Below the pieces are notes generated by a model that was given only the letters and a program-made list of their open reading frames with translations, did not search any database and had not been told where the DNA came from. Shown here piece after piece: positions 38,640-46,743 of a stretch of DNA of 64,000 bases. A program made the translations under genes and the position numbers. Source of the stretch: Dysgonomonas sp. HDW5A (GTDB lineage: Bacteria; Bacteroidota; Bacteroidia; Bacteroidales; Dysgonomonadaceae); contig NZ_CP049857.1 in assembly GCF_011299555.1 (NCBI RefSeq), positions 1,674,001 through 1,738,000 on the forward strand, in the 5' to 3' direction. The stretch's first letter is position 1; each line of letters opens with the position of its first letter.

Positions 38640-39500
38640 ATGGCAAAACCTAAAATCTCTTGGATAGGATTGGGACACATGGGAACCCCAATGGCTTCAA
38701 ATCTGCTAAAAGCAGGATTTGATATAGCAGTGTATAATCGTTCAGTTGAAAAATTGAAACCACTGACCGATGCCGGAGCTAAACCTTACGTATCTTTAGA
38801 TGATGTTCGGGATAATTCGAATGTTATTTTCACAATGTTATCGGATGATTCGGCTGTATCCTCAGTATATGCTGATTTATTGAAAGATTCTGTTTCGGAG
38901 AAGCTCTTTATCAATATGAGCACCATTTCTTCAGAACTAACGAAGCGATTAGCAGCAGAAATAGAATCAAAAGGAGGTTATTATTTGGAAGCTCCCGTCT
39001 CAGGAAGTGTAAAGCCTGCTATAGACGGAACGCTTATAATATTAGCGGCCGGTAGAGAACCCGACTATGAATTCGCTACAACTTATTTCGAGAAACTAGG
39101 TAAACTATCCTTATATTTGGGAGAAGTAGGGCAGGGAGCCAAAGCTAAATTAGCGATTAACTATTATATGTCTGTTGTTATTGAGGGATTAGCCGAAACT
39201 GTCCTTTTTGCAGAGAAGAATGGTATTGATAAAGAAACAATGATGTTTATTGTCAATGAAAGTGCTTGTGGTAGCCCTATGTCAAAGATGAAAACACCTT
39301 CCATTATACAAGATAACTACCCGGCGGCTTTTCCGCTTAAACATATGGATAAAGATATACGTTTGGCAAAGGCAGAAGGGTTAAATACCGAAACCTCCAA
39401 TGCGATGAAGAATATCTATCAAGACGCTATGGAAGCAAACTTGGGTGACAATGACCTTATGGCTGTAATAAAGACGGTAAAATCGAAATATTTTGAATAA
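38640..39500 (+). CDS. NAD(P)-dependent beta-hydroxyacid dehydrogenase family protein
   Basis: About 286 residues of the 3-hydroxyisobutyrate dehydrogenase family. The N-terminal cofactor motif is WIGLGHMGTPMASNLLKAGF. The substrate motif is EAPVSGSVKPAIDGTLIILAAG. The catalytic-Lys segment is GQGAKAKLAINYYM. Members reduce or oxidise small beta-hydroxyacids and semialdehydes (GarR, GLYR, HIBADH), and which one applies here cannot be decided. The ATG at 38640 is preferred to one at 38628. Base composition returns to that of the housekeeping regions, so the exopolysaccharide locus ends before it. Confidence 0.87.
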   Translation: MAKPKISWIGLGHMGTPMASNLLKAGFDIAVYNRSVEKLKPLTDAGAKPYVSLDDVRDNSNVIFTMLSDDSAVSSVYADLLKDSVSEKLFINMSTISSELTKRLAAEIESKGGYYLEAPVSGSVKPAIDGTLIILAAGREPDYEFATTYFEKLGKLSLYLGEVGQGAKAKLAINYYMSVVIEGLAETVLFAEKNGIDKETMMFIVNESACGSPMSKMKTPSIIQDNYPAAFPLKHMDKDIRLAKAEGLNTETSNAMKNIYQDAMEANLGDNDLMAVIKTVKSKYFE

Positions 39501-39517
39501 GATATATATTCCCTTAT

Positions 39518-39560
39518 AAAGAGAGCAGAGAGTCGTTGAAATCGGCTCTCTGCTCTCTTT
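39518..39560. terminator. Bidirectional terminator
   Basis: GAGAGCAGAGAG (39521-39532) pairs with CTCTCTGCTCTC (39546-39557), flanked by A and T runs. It separates two convergent genes and overlaps the stop codon of the minus-strand one. Confidence 0.88.
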
Positions 39561-40269
39561 ATTTAGAACTTAACCAATCAAGAATCTCTTCAAGTAAATG
39601 ATTGCATTGCGGAATGAAATCACTGCTACAATCTTTTATATGCTGTGCTGATTGTATATACTTGCCCTCAGTTAACTCTTCGGCTCCATTTATAAGCATC
39701 TTCTCTAAAGAGTCGGAAGTAACTTCTAAGTGAAACTGTAAGCCTAATACTTTTTCATTATATAAGAATGACTGATTAAGACACCCTGTACTAGAAGCTA
39801 GTCTGATGCTATCCGGAGGAATGCTGAATGTATCTCCATGCCAGTGAAATACCAAAGGGGCAAGAGCATCTTTCTCTAAAATTGGAATTTCTTTAGCGGC
39901 ATCAGTCCATCGAATGGGCAACCAGCCTATCTCTTTATAATTATTTGTTGTGACTTTTCCACCCAATACATCGGCTATAAGTTGAGAACCTAAACAAAAA
40001 CCAATTACCGCTTTATTCGATTCTATTGTTTCCTTAATGAATCTCTTCTCTGTCACTAACCAAGAATAAATACCTTCTTCGTAGATATTCATGGGGCCTC
40101 CCATTATAATCAGCATATCAAACTCATCCTGATTCGGAAAATTTGCTTCCTCGAAAAGGTGTGTATAGCTTAAGTGATGTTTATGCTTATTGGCCCATAA
40201 TTGAATATGTCCGATTCCTTCGAAGCAGACATGGATCAGACAATGGATTCTCAGGCTGTTTGATTTCAT
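39559..40269 (-). CDS. Class I glutamine amidotransferase-like protein
   Basis: A 236-residue stand-alone GATase-1 domain. The nucleophile elbow is GFCLGSQLIADVLGG with the catalytic Cys, and the C-terminal His lies in LQFHLEVTSDSLEKM. The GGPMNIYEEGIYSWL oxyanion region is also present. It resembles the GMP-synthase-like amidotransferases that hydrolyse gamma-glutamyl compounds, but the natural substrate is unknown. The start codon directly follows the stop of... the reading order is this gene first, then the YihY gene at zero distance, so the two are probably co-transcribed. Confidence 0.88.
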   Translation of the reverse strand: MKSNSLRIHCLIHVCFEGIGHIQLWANKHKHHLSYTHLFEEANFPNQDEFDMLIIMGGPMNIYEEGIYSWLVTEKRFIKETIESNKAVIGFCLGSQLIADVLGGKVTTNNYKEIGWLPIRWTDAAKEIPILEKDALAPLVFHWHGDTFSIPPDSIRLASSTGCLNQSFLYNEKVLGLQFHLEVTSDSLEKMLINGAEELTEGKYIQSAQHIKDCSSDFIPQCNHLLEEILDWLSSK

Positions 40270-41586
40270 TTACAGATCTTTTATCAGCGTATTCTTTTCT
40301 TTTTCATGAATAGTATTCCTGATATCATTGATAACATTCCATTCGTCCGTAAACTCGTCTGTAATATCTATATTGAAATCTTCCGAACCAAAACTGTCAA
40401 CCTTATGGAATAGATAACTTACCGATATTTTGTTAATGTCAAGAGCAGGTATATATGCAGGCACCATGTCTTTCTCCGATGGTGTTTCAACGATAATATT
40501 CAGATCAAGTAATAGGTAAATAATATCGCTGGTAAGACGGGTTGGTATTTTATACTTTTCGGATATCTCATTTGCCGTATAAGGCTTCTCGCCTTCCTCG
40601 AAACGCTTTACTATAAGCGTTGAAATCAGTAATATGATAAAGTCCTTATATCTACGGGTAATATCTTTGGTTTCTTTCTCGAAATTAAATTTAGCAATAT
40701 TCTGATGAGAAAAAGATAGCTTTACACCTATTAAAACAATCAGCCATGATATTTGCAGCCATAATAACAACAAAGGAAGTGCAGCGAAACTACCGTAGAT
40801 GGTATTGTATTTAGATATCCATAACTGTCCGCTGATGTATATTTGTTGGAAAATCTGAAAAGCCACACCGGCAATGATACCGGCAAAAATTGCACTGCTA
40901 ATTTTTACCTTAGTATTAGGAATGTAAGCATACACAAAAGTGAACAGAAGTATAGTCAGGATAAACGGCAATACCTTGATGAAAGGATTGATAAATACTC
41001 CAATGATGTGAGTCTCCAGCGATGAATTTAATATGATAGAAAAACCGGCATTACAAACTAAAAGTACAGGTGCAACAAGAAGCAGCCCGGTATAATCGGT
41101 AAATTGACGATAGTACGATCTGCCATTTTTGATTCCCCAGGTAGAATTAAAGTTGTCTTCAATATTCGAAACCAGATTTAAAGCAGTGTAGAGTAACAGC
41201 ACAAGACCTACACCCAGAAAAACTCCACCTTGAGCATATTCAAGTGATTTATCGATAAATCGCATCGCTGTCGAAAGAGCCTGTTCCTGTCCCTGAAAAT
41301 AACCGAACAATTGGCTTTGAAGGATATTCTGAAATCCAAAGCCTCTTGCGATGGCAAATAATACCGCAAGTAGCGGAACAATCGATAAAAGGGTGCTATA
41401 TGTGAGTGCCGAAGCCCGAGTATTAACCAGTGACCAGTTTAGATTTCGATAGGTCAGAACAAACGATTTGATACTATTGTAGGATATAGCCCGGAGTCTT
41501 CCCAATCCGTTAGTATCTATCCTCCAGATTCCGATAGATAGAAAATGGAGTAGTCGTTGTATAAATTTTGTTACTTTATCAATCAT
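40270..41586 (-). CDS. YihY/BrkB family inner-membrane protein
   Basis: About 438 residues. Six membrane segments form the YihY (BrkB) domain, recognised by ASALTYSTLLSIVPLLAVLFAIARGFG and LLLLWLQISWLIVLIGVKLSF. A C-terminal winged-helix-like extension follows (ANEISEKYKIPTRLTSDII). The family was once called ribonuclease BN in error, and its function is unknown. The frame is open to 41661. I prefer the ATG at 41586 because family members start close to this point. It ends immediately beside the amidotransferase gene. A TAAATTTG match at 41598-41605 lies just before this start and may be fortuitous. Confidence 0.85.
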   Translation of the reverse strand: MIDKVTKFIQRLLHFLSIGIWRIDTNGLGRLRAISYNSIKSFVLTYRNLNWSLVNTRASALTYSTLLSIVPLLAVLFAIARGFGFQNILQSQLFGYFQGQEQALSTAMRFIDKSLEYAQGGVFLGVGLVLLLYTALNLVSNIEDNFNSTWGIKNGRSYYRQFTDYTGLLLVAPVLLVCNAGFSIILNSSLETHIIGVFINPFIKVLPFILTILLFTFVYAYIPNTKVKISSAIFAGIIAGVAFQIFQQIYISGQLWISKYNTIYGSFAALPLLLLWLQISWLIVLIGVKLSFSHQNIAKFNFEKETKDITRRYKDFIILLISTLIVKRFEEGEKPYTANEISEKYKIPTRLTSDIIYLLLDLNIIVETPSEKDMVPAYIPALDINKISVSYLFHKVDSFGSEDFNIDITDEFTDEWNVINDIRNTIHEKEKNTLIKDL

Positions 41587-41782
41587 TTTTTTTCTTTCAA
41601 ATTTAAGCAATTCATCCCAAGTTTTTTTAACCTTTTCGATACTCGGGTTAGTAAAAAGCAAAAGTAGTTATACCTCTAGAATATGGCAATAAATATCTGA
41701 TATTACTTGGTTATACAATAAGGTGACATTAGTTACCCAAAATACTCAGTAAAGTGCACAAAGGTGACAGTTTAGTATGGCT

Positions 41783-41867
41783 AGTGTTACTTTTGTTGTT
41801 TTTATTAAACTTTTGTAAATCAATACGTAAACATGAAAAAGGTTACAAAAGTTACAAAAGTAACACT
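41783..41867. repeat. 14-bp inverted repeat with a direct-repeat core
   Basis: AGTGTTACTTTTGT (41783-41796) is the exact reverse complement of ACAAAAGTAACACT (41854-41867). The right arm is preceded by two tandem GTTACAAAA units (41842-41859). It is neither terminator-like (57-base loop) nor a recognised IS end. Confidence 0.55.
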
Positions 41868-41911
41868 TTTATACTGTTCTTTTTTATTCTTTGCATCAAC
41901 AGTTAGTATTC

Positions 41912-42205
41912 TCAATAGATAGATAAACCTATTAATAACTGAAATTCTGTTTGGTATGTTGCCTTATTAATATACTTATCAAAAACATCCGTTGAAGGTA
42001 AATTGTTCTTTGACACTCGGCCGTGCATAATCTATTGGCTTATTTTATAGATGATTGGCTTAATATTCTCTTTATACAACACCGAAATTCCTGAAAGTAA
42101 TTTTGAGACCTTTTCTTCTATTTCTTTTAGTAATAGTTCTGTGAACTTAATATTAGACGAATTATTTATTTTAATCTTATTTTTCTCCTTTATGATAATA
42201 TAAAA
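41912..42205 (-). pseudogene. Decayed reading frame, possibly an RteC-like regulator fragment
   Basis: One minus-strand frame reads as protein for about 97 codons with a single TAG (42032-42034) and no credible start. Before the stop it encodes NIKFTELLLKEIEEKVSKLL and YKENIKPIIYKISQ. After it comes MHGRVSKNNLPSTDVFDKYI and further residues ending LLIGLSIY. The first part resembles, from memory, the N-terminus of RteC proteins that regulate Bacteroides conjugative transposons. If right, this is the remains of an integrated element. Confidence 0.33.
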
Positions 42206-42279
42206 TCATTAAAATCTCACTAATTTACTGTTGAAAACATAATGAGCTGTTTTGATAAATATCGTTTGAGAAATTATCA

Positions 42280-42287
42280 TATTTTTG
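42280..42287 (+). promoter_or_regulatory. Bacteroidetes -7 element for the lipoprotein cluster
   Basis: TATTTTTG (TAnnTTTG), 24 bases before the first lipoprotein ATG. TTTG elements exist upstream but at non-standard spacing. Confidence 0.4.
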
Positions 42288-42311
42288 CGAATAAATGTAA
42301 TAAACAATACA

Positions 42312-42494
42312 ATGAGAAACTTTTTGACGGTAATTAGGATCTTTACTCCATTGTTGTTTTCCTCCTGTGGAAAAGGAGAGACGGGTAGTGGTGTAATGGC
42401 GAATTCCTTCAAATCAGTAAACAACTCTGTATCTACGATTAATGATGACCATGTAGATGTTAGTTTTGATATTAAAGAGAAATCTATTAATTAA
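42312..42494 (+). CDS. Small lipoprotein, first of the cluster
   Basis: A 60-residue protein. MRNFLTVIRIFTPLLFSSC is a lipoprotein signal, and the mature part begins CGKGETGSG. That beginning loosely resembles the two downstream paralogues (CEKEEMGVG), suggesting a diverged third member. The rest is polar and Ser/Asn-rich, with no known domain. The frame is open further upstream from a TTG at 42285, but the ATG at 42312 gives the proper signal. Its leader shares the string CAATACA with the paralogues. Confidence 0.6.
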   Translation: MRNFLTVIRIFTPLLFSSCGKGETGSGVMANSFKSVNNSVSTINDDHVDVSFDIKEKSIN

Positions 42495-42544
42495 AATTAG
42501 CCTTGTAATCTGAATTTTTCACACACATACAATACAATAAAATA

Positions 42545-42742
42545 ATGAAAACTAAATTTTTAATGATTGCAATTAGCTGTACGACATTGTTATTTACTTC
42601 TTGTGAAAAGGAGGAAATGGGTGTTGGAGAAGGTGCTGGTGGTGGGATGCAGGATGCTAATTCTATAGTGAAGTCTACCCCAACACCCACAGGTAGTGTA
42701 GAGATTCCTGCTCCTGATAGTATTTTAAAGACTGACGAATAG
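42545..42742 (+). CDS. Small predicted surface lipoprotein, tandem copy 1
   Basis: A 65-residue lipoprotein. The signal MKTKFLMIAISCTTLLFTSC is followed by mature CEKEEMGVG. The Lys-Glu-Glu at +3 to +5 fits the Bacteroidetes lipoprotein export signal (K followed by two acidic residues), predicting surface display. A Gly-rich linker, then MQDANSIVKSTPTP (identical in copy 2), then a variable tail GSVEIPAPDSILKTDE follow. No domain is known. The arrangement of conserved core and divergent C-terminus suggests a presented peptide. Confidence 0.78.
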   Translation: MKTKFLMIAISCTTLLFTSCEKEEMGVGEGAGGGMQDANSIVKSTPTPTGSVEIPAPDSILKTDE

Positions 42743-42825
42743 CTTAACCTTTTTTTGTAAACCAAATTCAATAAGATTAATAATCTAATTACTTCAATTT
42801 TCACACACATACAATACAATAAATA

Positions 42826-43023
42826 ATGAAAACTAAATTTTTACTGATTGCAATTAGCTGTACGACATTGTTATTTACTTCCTGCGAAAAGGATGAAATG
42901 GGTGTCGGCGGAGGTACTGGCGGTGGGATGCAGGATGCTAATTCTATAGTGAAGTCTACCCCAACACCCTCAAATAGTGAAGAGATTCTTGCTTCTGATA
43001 TTATATTAAAGGCAGAAGAATAG
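42826..43023 (+). CDS. Small predicted surface lipoprotein, tandem copy 2
   Basis: Tandem duplicate of the preceding gene, also 65 residues: signal MKTKFLLIAISCTTLLFTSC, mature CEKDEMGVGGGTGGG, the same MQDANSIVKSTPTP core, and the different tail SNSEEILASDIILKAEE. Lys-Asp-Glu at +3 to +5 again matches the surface-export signal. The TPR lipoprotein gene begins within 45 bases of its stop, so the cluster is probably one transcript. Confidence 0.78.
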   Translation: MKTKFLLIAISCTTLLFTSCEKDEMGVGGGTGGGMQDANSIVKSTPTPSNSEEILASDIILKAEE

Positions 43024-43067
43024 TCTAACAGGCACCAATGGAATCTTTACACATCAAACTCCCATTA

Positions 43068-44375
43068 ATGAAACTACTACTTAAATATTTATTTTTAATG
43101 GTGACAGGAACATTATTGTTCTCATGTCAAAAAGATAACTCGCAAGAAAAATTACTTAAACAAGCTGAAAATAACTTGGTTATTGGTAAGCCTGAAATTA
43201 CCCTTAATTTATTAGCATCCATTCAAAACCCTGAGAAGATGGACAAGGTCAGTTATATGCAATATATAGTAACCTATGTAGGGGCAAAAAAGGAAACGAA
43301 AGCTGATATAACATCAGATACATTGATATTTGAGGCTCAAAACTATTTTAATGACACAAAGGATTATAAAAACTCAGCTTTAGCTAATTACTACGCAGGG
43401 TGGGTATTTTATGTAAATAATAAGCTGCCTCAATCCTTAGGATCTTTTATGTACGGTGCTGAGGCAGCTGACAAATCAAAGGATCATTTATTAGCAGCCA
43501 AGAGTTTTAATAACATCGGGTATATTTATTTTGGACGGATGCTTTTAGATAGTGCTATTGTTAATTATAAAAAGGCATTAGAGCATTATGACAAAATTGA
43601 AAATGTAGACAAGAATAGAATACAAGTGCTTACTAATATAGGATTAGCATTTGAAGGTAATAATAAGTTAGATAGTGCTTATGTATACTTTCAAAAAGGT
43701 TTAGACCTTGCTAAACAAACAGGTAATAAATTAGAAGAAAGCCAACTTTATCAGAATCTAGGATTAGTTAGCTTTGGAAAGGGAGAGGACGAAAAGGCAA
43801 TTGAATATTTCAAATCTGCACTGGCTATGGATATTACGAGTAACGAACAAACAAGGCAAATCAATCTCCAGCTACTTAAAATTTATAATAAAAGACAAGA
43901 TCTACAGTCCGCCAAAGAATATGCCGTTTTAGTAACAGCAAATCTGTCTGAAGTAACATATAATTATACTATCAAAAAAATGTATGCTGCCTTAGCAGAT
44001 TATTACCGACAATTAGGTGACTATAAAAAAGCATTAGAATATAGCGATCTGGAGAGAGTAACTAATGAAGAAATTGAAAAAGAAAAAAATGTTCCGGCCT
44101 TGTTAGAGGTCGACAAGAGTTTCCATTTAGCAAAAAAAGATCGTGAAGTTCAAGAGCTTAAATCTGATGTTGTTTTCTTTCTTGTAGTGGGAGGAGTTAT
44201 TATCTGTATTATACTAGTATTTATTTTCTTTGTTTGGAATGATAATAAAAGAGGGAAAGCCGAAATAAGAGAATGTGCTGAGAGGTACGATGAAATCAAA
44301 GCATTATTGTTTTCTATGGGTGAAAAATACCCGAAAATAGAAGCTGAAATAAAATCAATGCTCGAAGACGATTGA
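43068..44375 (+). CDS. TPR-repeat membrane lipoprotein (possible sensor)
   Basis: About 435 residues from the chosen ATG. MKLLLKYLFLMVTGTLLFSC is a lipoprotein signal, with mature CQKDNSQEK. Six or more tetratricopeptide repeats fill the next 320 residues (for example SFNNIGYIYFGRMLLDSAIV and YQNLGLVSFGKGEDEKAIEY). One strong membrane helix near the C-terminus (FFLVVGGVIICIILVFIFFVW) leaves a 50-residue tail. The layout is that of Bacteroidetes TPR-TM regulators, but the usual C-terminal LuxR-type helix-turn-helix is absent. The partner and signal are unknown. The small lipoproteins directly upstream are candidates. The frame is also open from an ATG at 43038. Confidence 0.8.
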   Translation: MKLLLKYLFLMVTGTLLFSCQKDNSQEKLLKQAENNLVIGKPEITLNLLASIQNPEKMDKVSYMQYIVTYVGAKKETKADITSDTLIFEAQNYFNDTKDYKNSALANYYAGWVFYVNNKLPQSLGSFMYGAEAADKSKDHLLAAKSFNNIGYIYFGRMLLDSAIVNYKKALEHYDKIENVDKNRIQVLTNIGLAFEGNNKLDSAYVYFQKGLDLAKQTGNKLEESQLYQNLGLVSFGKGEDEKAIEYFKSALAMDITSNEQTRQINLQLLKIYNKRQDLQSAKEYAVLVTANLSEVTYNYTIKKMYAALADYYRQLGDYKKALEYSDLERVTNEEIEKEKNVPALLEVDKSFHLAKKDREVQELKSDVVFFLVVGGVIICIILVFIFFVWNDNKRGKAEIRECAERYDEIKALLFSMGEKYPKIEAEIKSMLEDD

Positions 44376-44442
44376 ATGTAAATTGCTTTCCGACAGTAGA
44401 TGGTACAGAATAGAGAGCAAAAAGTAGTGAGGTTGATAAATA

Positions 44443-44812
44443 AAATACAGCCGATCTGTAAGCCGGGTTCTGTGCCTCGTAAAACGAAGTGCTTGTCATT
44501 TGTCTACTCCTGCTGTTGCCAACAGGCTCTAGCGACCTACCCCCCGACATCGGGCGAGCAGCCCTACATGCGTCGGTATACATGGTCTTGCAACTCATAA
44601 GTAGTACGGCTCCCGGTATTGCTACAAGGACCGGTGAGCTCTTACCTCACCTTTTCACCCTTACTCCGATAAATCGAAGCGGTTATTTTCTGTTACCTTA
44701 CTCTGCCCTCGCGAACAGCTTCCCGTTAGGAAGTATGATGCTCTGTGTTGCCCGGACTTTCCTCTTTCCATCTTTTGCAAGATAGCCAGCGACAAACCGA
44801 TCTGCTGTATTT
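44443..44812 (-). ncRNA. rnpB: RNase P RNA, type A
   Basis: Catalytic RNA that matures tRNA 5' ends. The minus strand holds the universal GAGGAAAGTCCGGGC segment near the 5' end, GGTAACAG further in, and the closing ACAGAACCCGGCTTACAG near the 3' end. The 5' AAATACAGC..GATCGG and 3' GATCGGCTGTATTT ends pair, which sets both boundaries at about 370 bases. Apparent protein frames across it are accidental. Confidence 0.95.
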
Positions 44813-44818
44813 CGACTG

Positions 44819-44826
44819 CAAAGGTA
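44819..44826 (-). promoter_or_regulatory. Bacteroidetes -7 element for rnpB
   Basis: The minus strand reads TACCTTTG (TAnnTTTG), ending about 7 bases before the predicted rnpB 5' end. This is the right distance for a start of transcription there. Confidence 0.6.
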
Positions 44827-45016
44827 ATACAATTTACACCTATTAAGTACATAAAAGTATGTAATGATATATTTTATAGGTGTAATGAATGACTACAGCT
44901 GTTATACCGATCAAGCTAACAAGCCATTCTACTATTTTAAAATTGTTTTTGGTTTTGAAAAATGATGGGTTTTGGCAAATAGTCTTAACTTTGACAATAT
45001 TTTTCCTGAACTCTAT

Positions 45017-46249
45017 ATGGTACTTAATTATATTTGGATAGCCTTCTTTCTGGTTGCTTTTGTTGTCGCATTAAGTCGCCTTATCTTCTTTGGTGATTTC
45101 GAAACATTCAATGCAACAGTAAATTCGACTTTTGCCTCGGCTCGGTCGGGATTCGAAATATCCATCGGTTTAACCGGAGTTCTTACGCTATGGATGGGAC
45201 TGATGAAGATCGGTGAACAGGGTGGGGTAATACAACTTTTTTCAAGAGCTATTAATCCTCTGTTTAGTCGGCTTTTTCCCGATATACCGAAGAATCATCC
45301 CGCAGGTGGTTCGATTTTATTGAATATTTCGGCTAATATTCTGGGGCTCGATAATGCTGCCACTCCTGCAGGTTTACAAGCGATGAAAGAATTGCAGGAA
45401 ATTAACCCCGATAAGAGCAAAGCATCTAACCCCATGATTATGTTTTTGGTTATGAATGCATCGGGATTAACGCTGATTCCTGTATCGGTCATGACTATTC
45501 GTGCACAAATGGGAGCCGCTAATCCGGCAGATATTTTTGTGCCCATTATGATTGCGACTTTTATCTCAACAATGATCGGTGTATTGGCGGTTTGTGTCAA
45601 ACAAAAGATTAATATTTTCGATAAAGTTATTCTCGGTACATTTGGAGGCGTTGCATTGCTTATAGGTGCAGTTATTTGGGCTTTCAGTAATATGGGACCC
45701 GAAAAAGCCCAGCAAATATCAAGTTTGGTTGCCAGTATAATACTTTTTAGTATCATTATATTTTTCATTCTAAGCGGAGTTCGAAAAAAAGTCAATGTAT
45801 ACGATTCTTTTATCGAAGGAGCCAAAGATGGCTTTTCGACAGCTGTACGGATTATTCCCTATTTAATCGCTATATTAGTAGCTGTAGGTATGTTCAGAGC
45901 TTCAGGAGCAATGGACTTTTTAGTTGATGGATTGAAATCCTTTGTCGCTTTCTCAGGCTTTGATGCCAAATGGGTAGATGCAATGCCTACTGCACTCATG
46001 AAGCCCCTCAGTGGAAGTGGTGCCAGAGGTATGATGGCCGATACTATGGCTGTTTTTGGAGCAGACTCATTCGCAGGTCGGTTGGCATGTATTTTTCAAG
46101 GGTCTACCGACACTACTTTCTTTGTAGTAGCTGTTTATTACGGTAGTGTCAATATAAAAAATAGCAGATATACCGTTCCTTATGCTCTTTTAGCCGATTT
46201 GGTCGGGGTTATAACAGCGATTTGGGTGGCGTATATCTTTTTCTCATAA
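45017..46249 (+). CDS. SpmA-SpmB fusion (spore maturation/nucleoside-recognition membrane protein)
   Basis: A 410-residue polytopic protein joining SpmA-like and SpmB-like gate domains. The N-terminal half has WMGLMKIGEQGGVIQLFSRA and ISANILGLDNAATPAGLQAMKEL. The C-terminal half has SGSGARGMMADTMA and CIFQGSTDTTFFVVAVYYGS. The names come from Bacillus, while fused versions occur in many Bacteroidetes that do not sporulate. The function is probably transport. The ATG at 45017 is preferred. An upstream extension to 44972 would need a TTG start and has little hydrophobic character. Confidence 0.9.
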   Translation: MVLNYIWIAFFLVAFVVALSRLIFFGDFETFNATVNSTFASARSGFEISIGLTGVLTLWMGLMKIGEQGGVIQLFSRAINPLFSRLFPDIPKNHPAGGSILLNISANILGLDNAATPAGLQAMKELQEINPDKSKASNPMIMFLVMNASGLTLIPVSVMTIRAQMGAANPADIFVPIMIATFISTMIGVLAVCVKQKINIFDKVILGTFGGVALLIGAVIWAFSNMGPEKAQQISSLVASIILFSIIIFFILSGVRKKVNVYDSFIEGAKDGFSTAVRIIPYLIAILVAVGMFRASGAMDFLVDGLKSFVAFSGFDAKWVDAMPTALMKPLSGSGARGMMADTMAVFGADSFAGRLACIFQGSTDTTFFVVAVYYGSVNIKNSRYTVPYALLADLVGVITAIWVAYIFFS

Positions 46250-46286
46250 TCTGTACAAGTGTAGTATAATTTACTTATCATAAAAT

Positions 46287-46299
46287 AGGTCTCTGACCT
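46287..46299 (+). repeat. Leader palindrome AGGTC-N3-GACCT
   Basis: AGGTC-TCT-GACCT, perfect copy, ending 10 bases before the ybeY ATG. The right flank CTTATTCGAAA is like that of the tamL copy. Confidence 0.7.
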
Positions 46300-46309
46300 T
46301 ATTCGAAAT

Positions 46310-46738
46310 ATGGCAATAATATATCAAAACGAAGGAGTGAAAGCCCCCTTGATAAAGAAGAGGGAAGTAACTAAGTGGATCAAAGATGTAGCAGCATCTT
46401 ATGACAAAAAAGTAGGAGATGTTTCTTATATCTTTTGTTCAGATGAAAAAATTCTGGAAATAAATAAAGCATATCTGCAACACGATTATTATACTGATAT
46501 TATAACATTCGATTATACCGATGAAAATATAATATCCGGAGATATATTTATCAGTTTGGACACTGTCGAAAGTAATGCTAAAGAGTTTAATACTGACTAT
46601 CTGGAAGAGCTTCATCGAATCATAATTCATGGAATACTTCATCTTTGCGGAATAAACGACAAGGGGCCGGGAGAAAGAGAATATATGACCGAGTGCGAGA
46701 ATAAGGCTTTATCTCTTTTGGGAAATATTATATTGTAA
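46310..46738 (+). CDS. ybeY: Endoribonuclease YbeY
   Basis: Metal-dependent RNase needed for 16S rRNA maturation and ribosome quality control, 142 residues. The motif region reads HGILHLCGINDKGPGEREYM. The first two metal-binding His are present, but where E. coli has a third His (GYDH) this protein has Asp-Lys. From memory this is common in Bacteroidetes YbeY, so I do not take it as inactivation. NKAYLQHDYYTDIITFDY is the second family block. Confidence 0.93.
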   Translation: MAIIYQNEGVKAPLIKKREVTKWIKDVAASYDKKVGDVSYIFCSDEKILEINKAYLQHDYYTDIITFDYTDENIISGDIFISLDTVESNAKEFNTDYLEELHRIIIHGILHLCGINDKGPGEREYMTECENKALSLLGNIIL

Positions 46739-46743
46739 CATGA

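Larger units (their letters stand above)
41662..42311. other. Gene-poor stretch with decayed-gene traces
   Basis: No intact gene of normal size. It holds a long inverted repeat (41783-41867), a short plus-strand frame (41833-41922) coding MKKVTKVTKVTLLYCSFLFF plus nine more residues, and on the minus strand a broken frame (41912-42205). A -7-like element (42280-42287) lies at its right end. Confidence 0.45.
42513..43023 (+). repeat. Tandem duplication, about 281-base period
   Basis: Two copies (42513-42742 and 42796-43023) include the leader TTTTCACACACATACAATAC and a 65-codon gene. Leader, signal peptide and central part are nearly identical, while the last 17 codons differ strongly. Confidence 0.88.

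Noticed and set aside
44314-44852. Several protein frames on both strands around 44.3-44.9 kb
   Set aside because: They lie wholly or largely over the RNase P RNA gene, whose sequence and end-pairing explain the region; the remainder overlaps the real TPR gene or the rnpB promoter.
46310-46738. YbeY inactivation because the third metal His is missing
   Set aside because: The Asp-Lys replacement fits what I recall of Bacteroidetes YbeY proteins, and the rest of the motif is intact.
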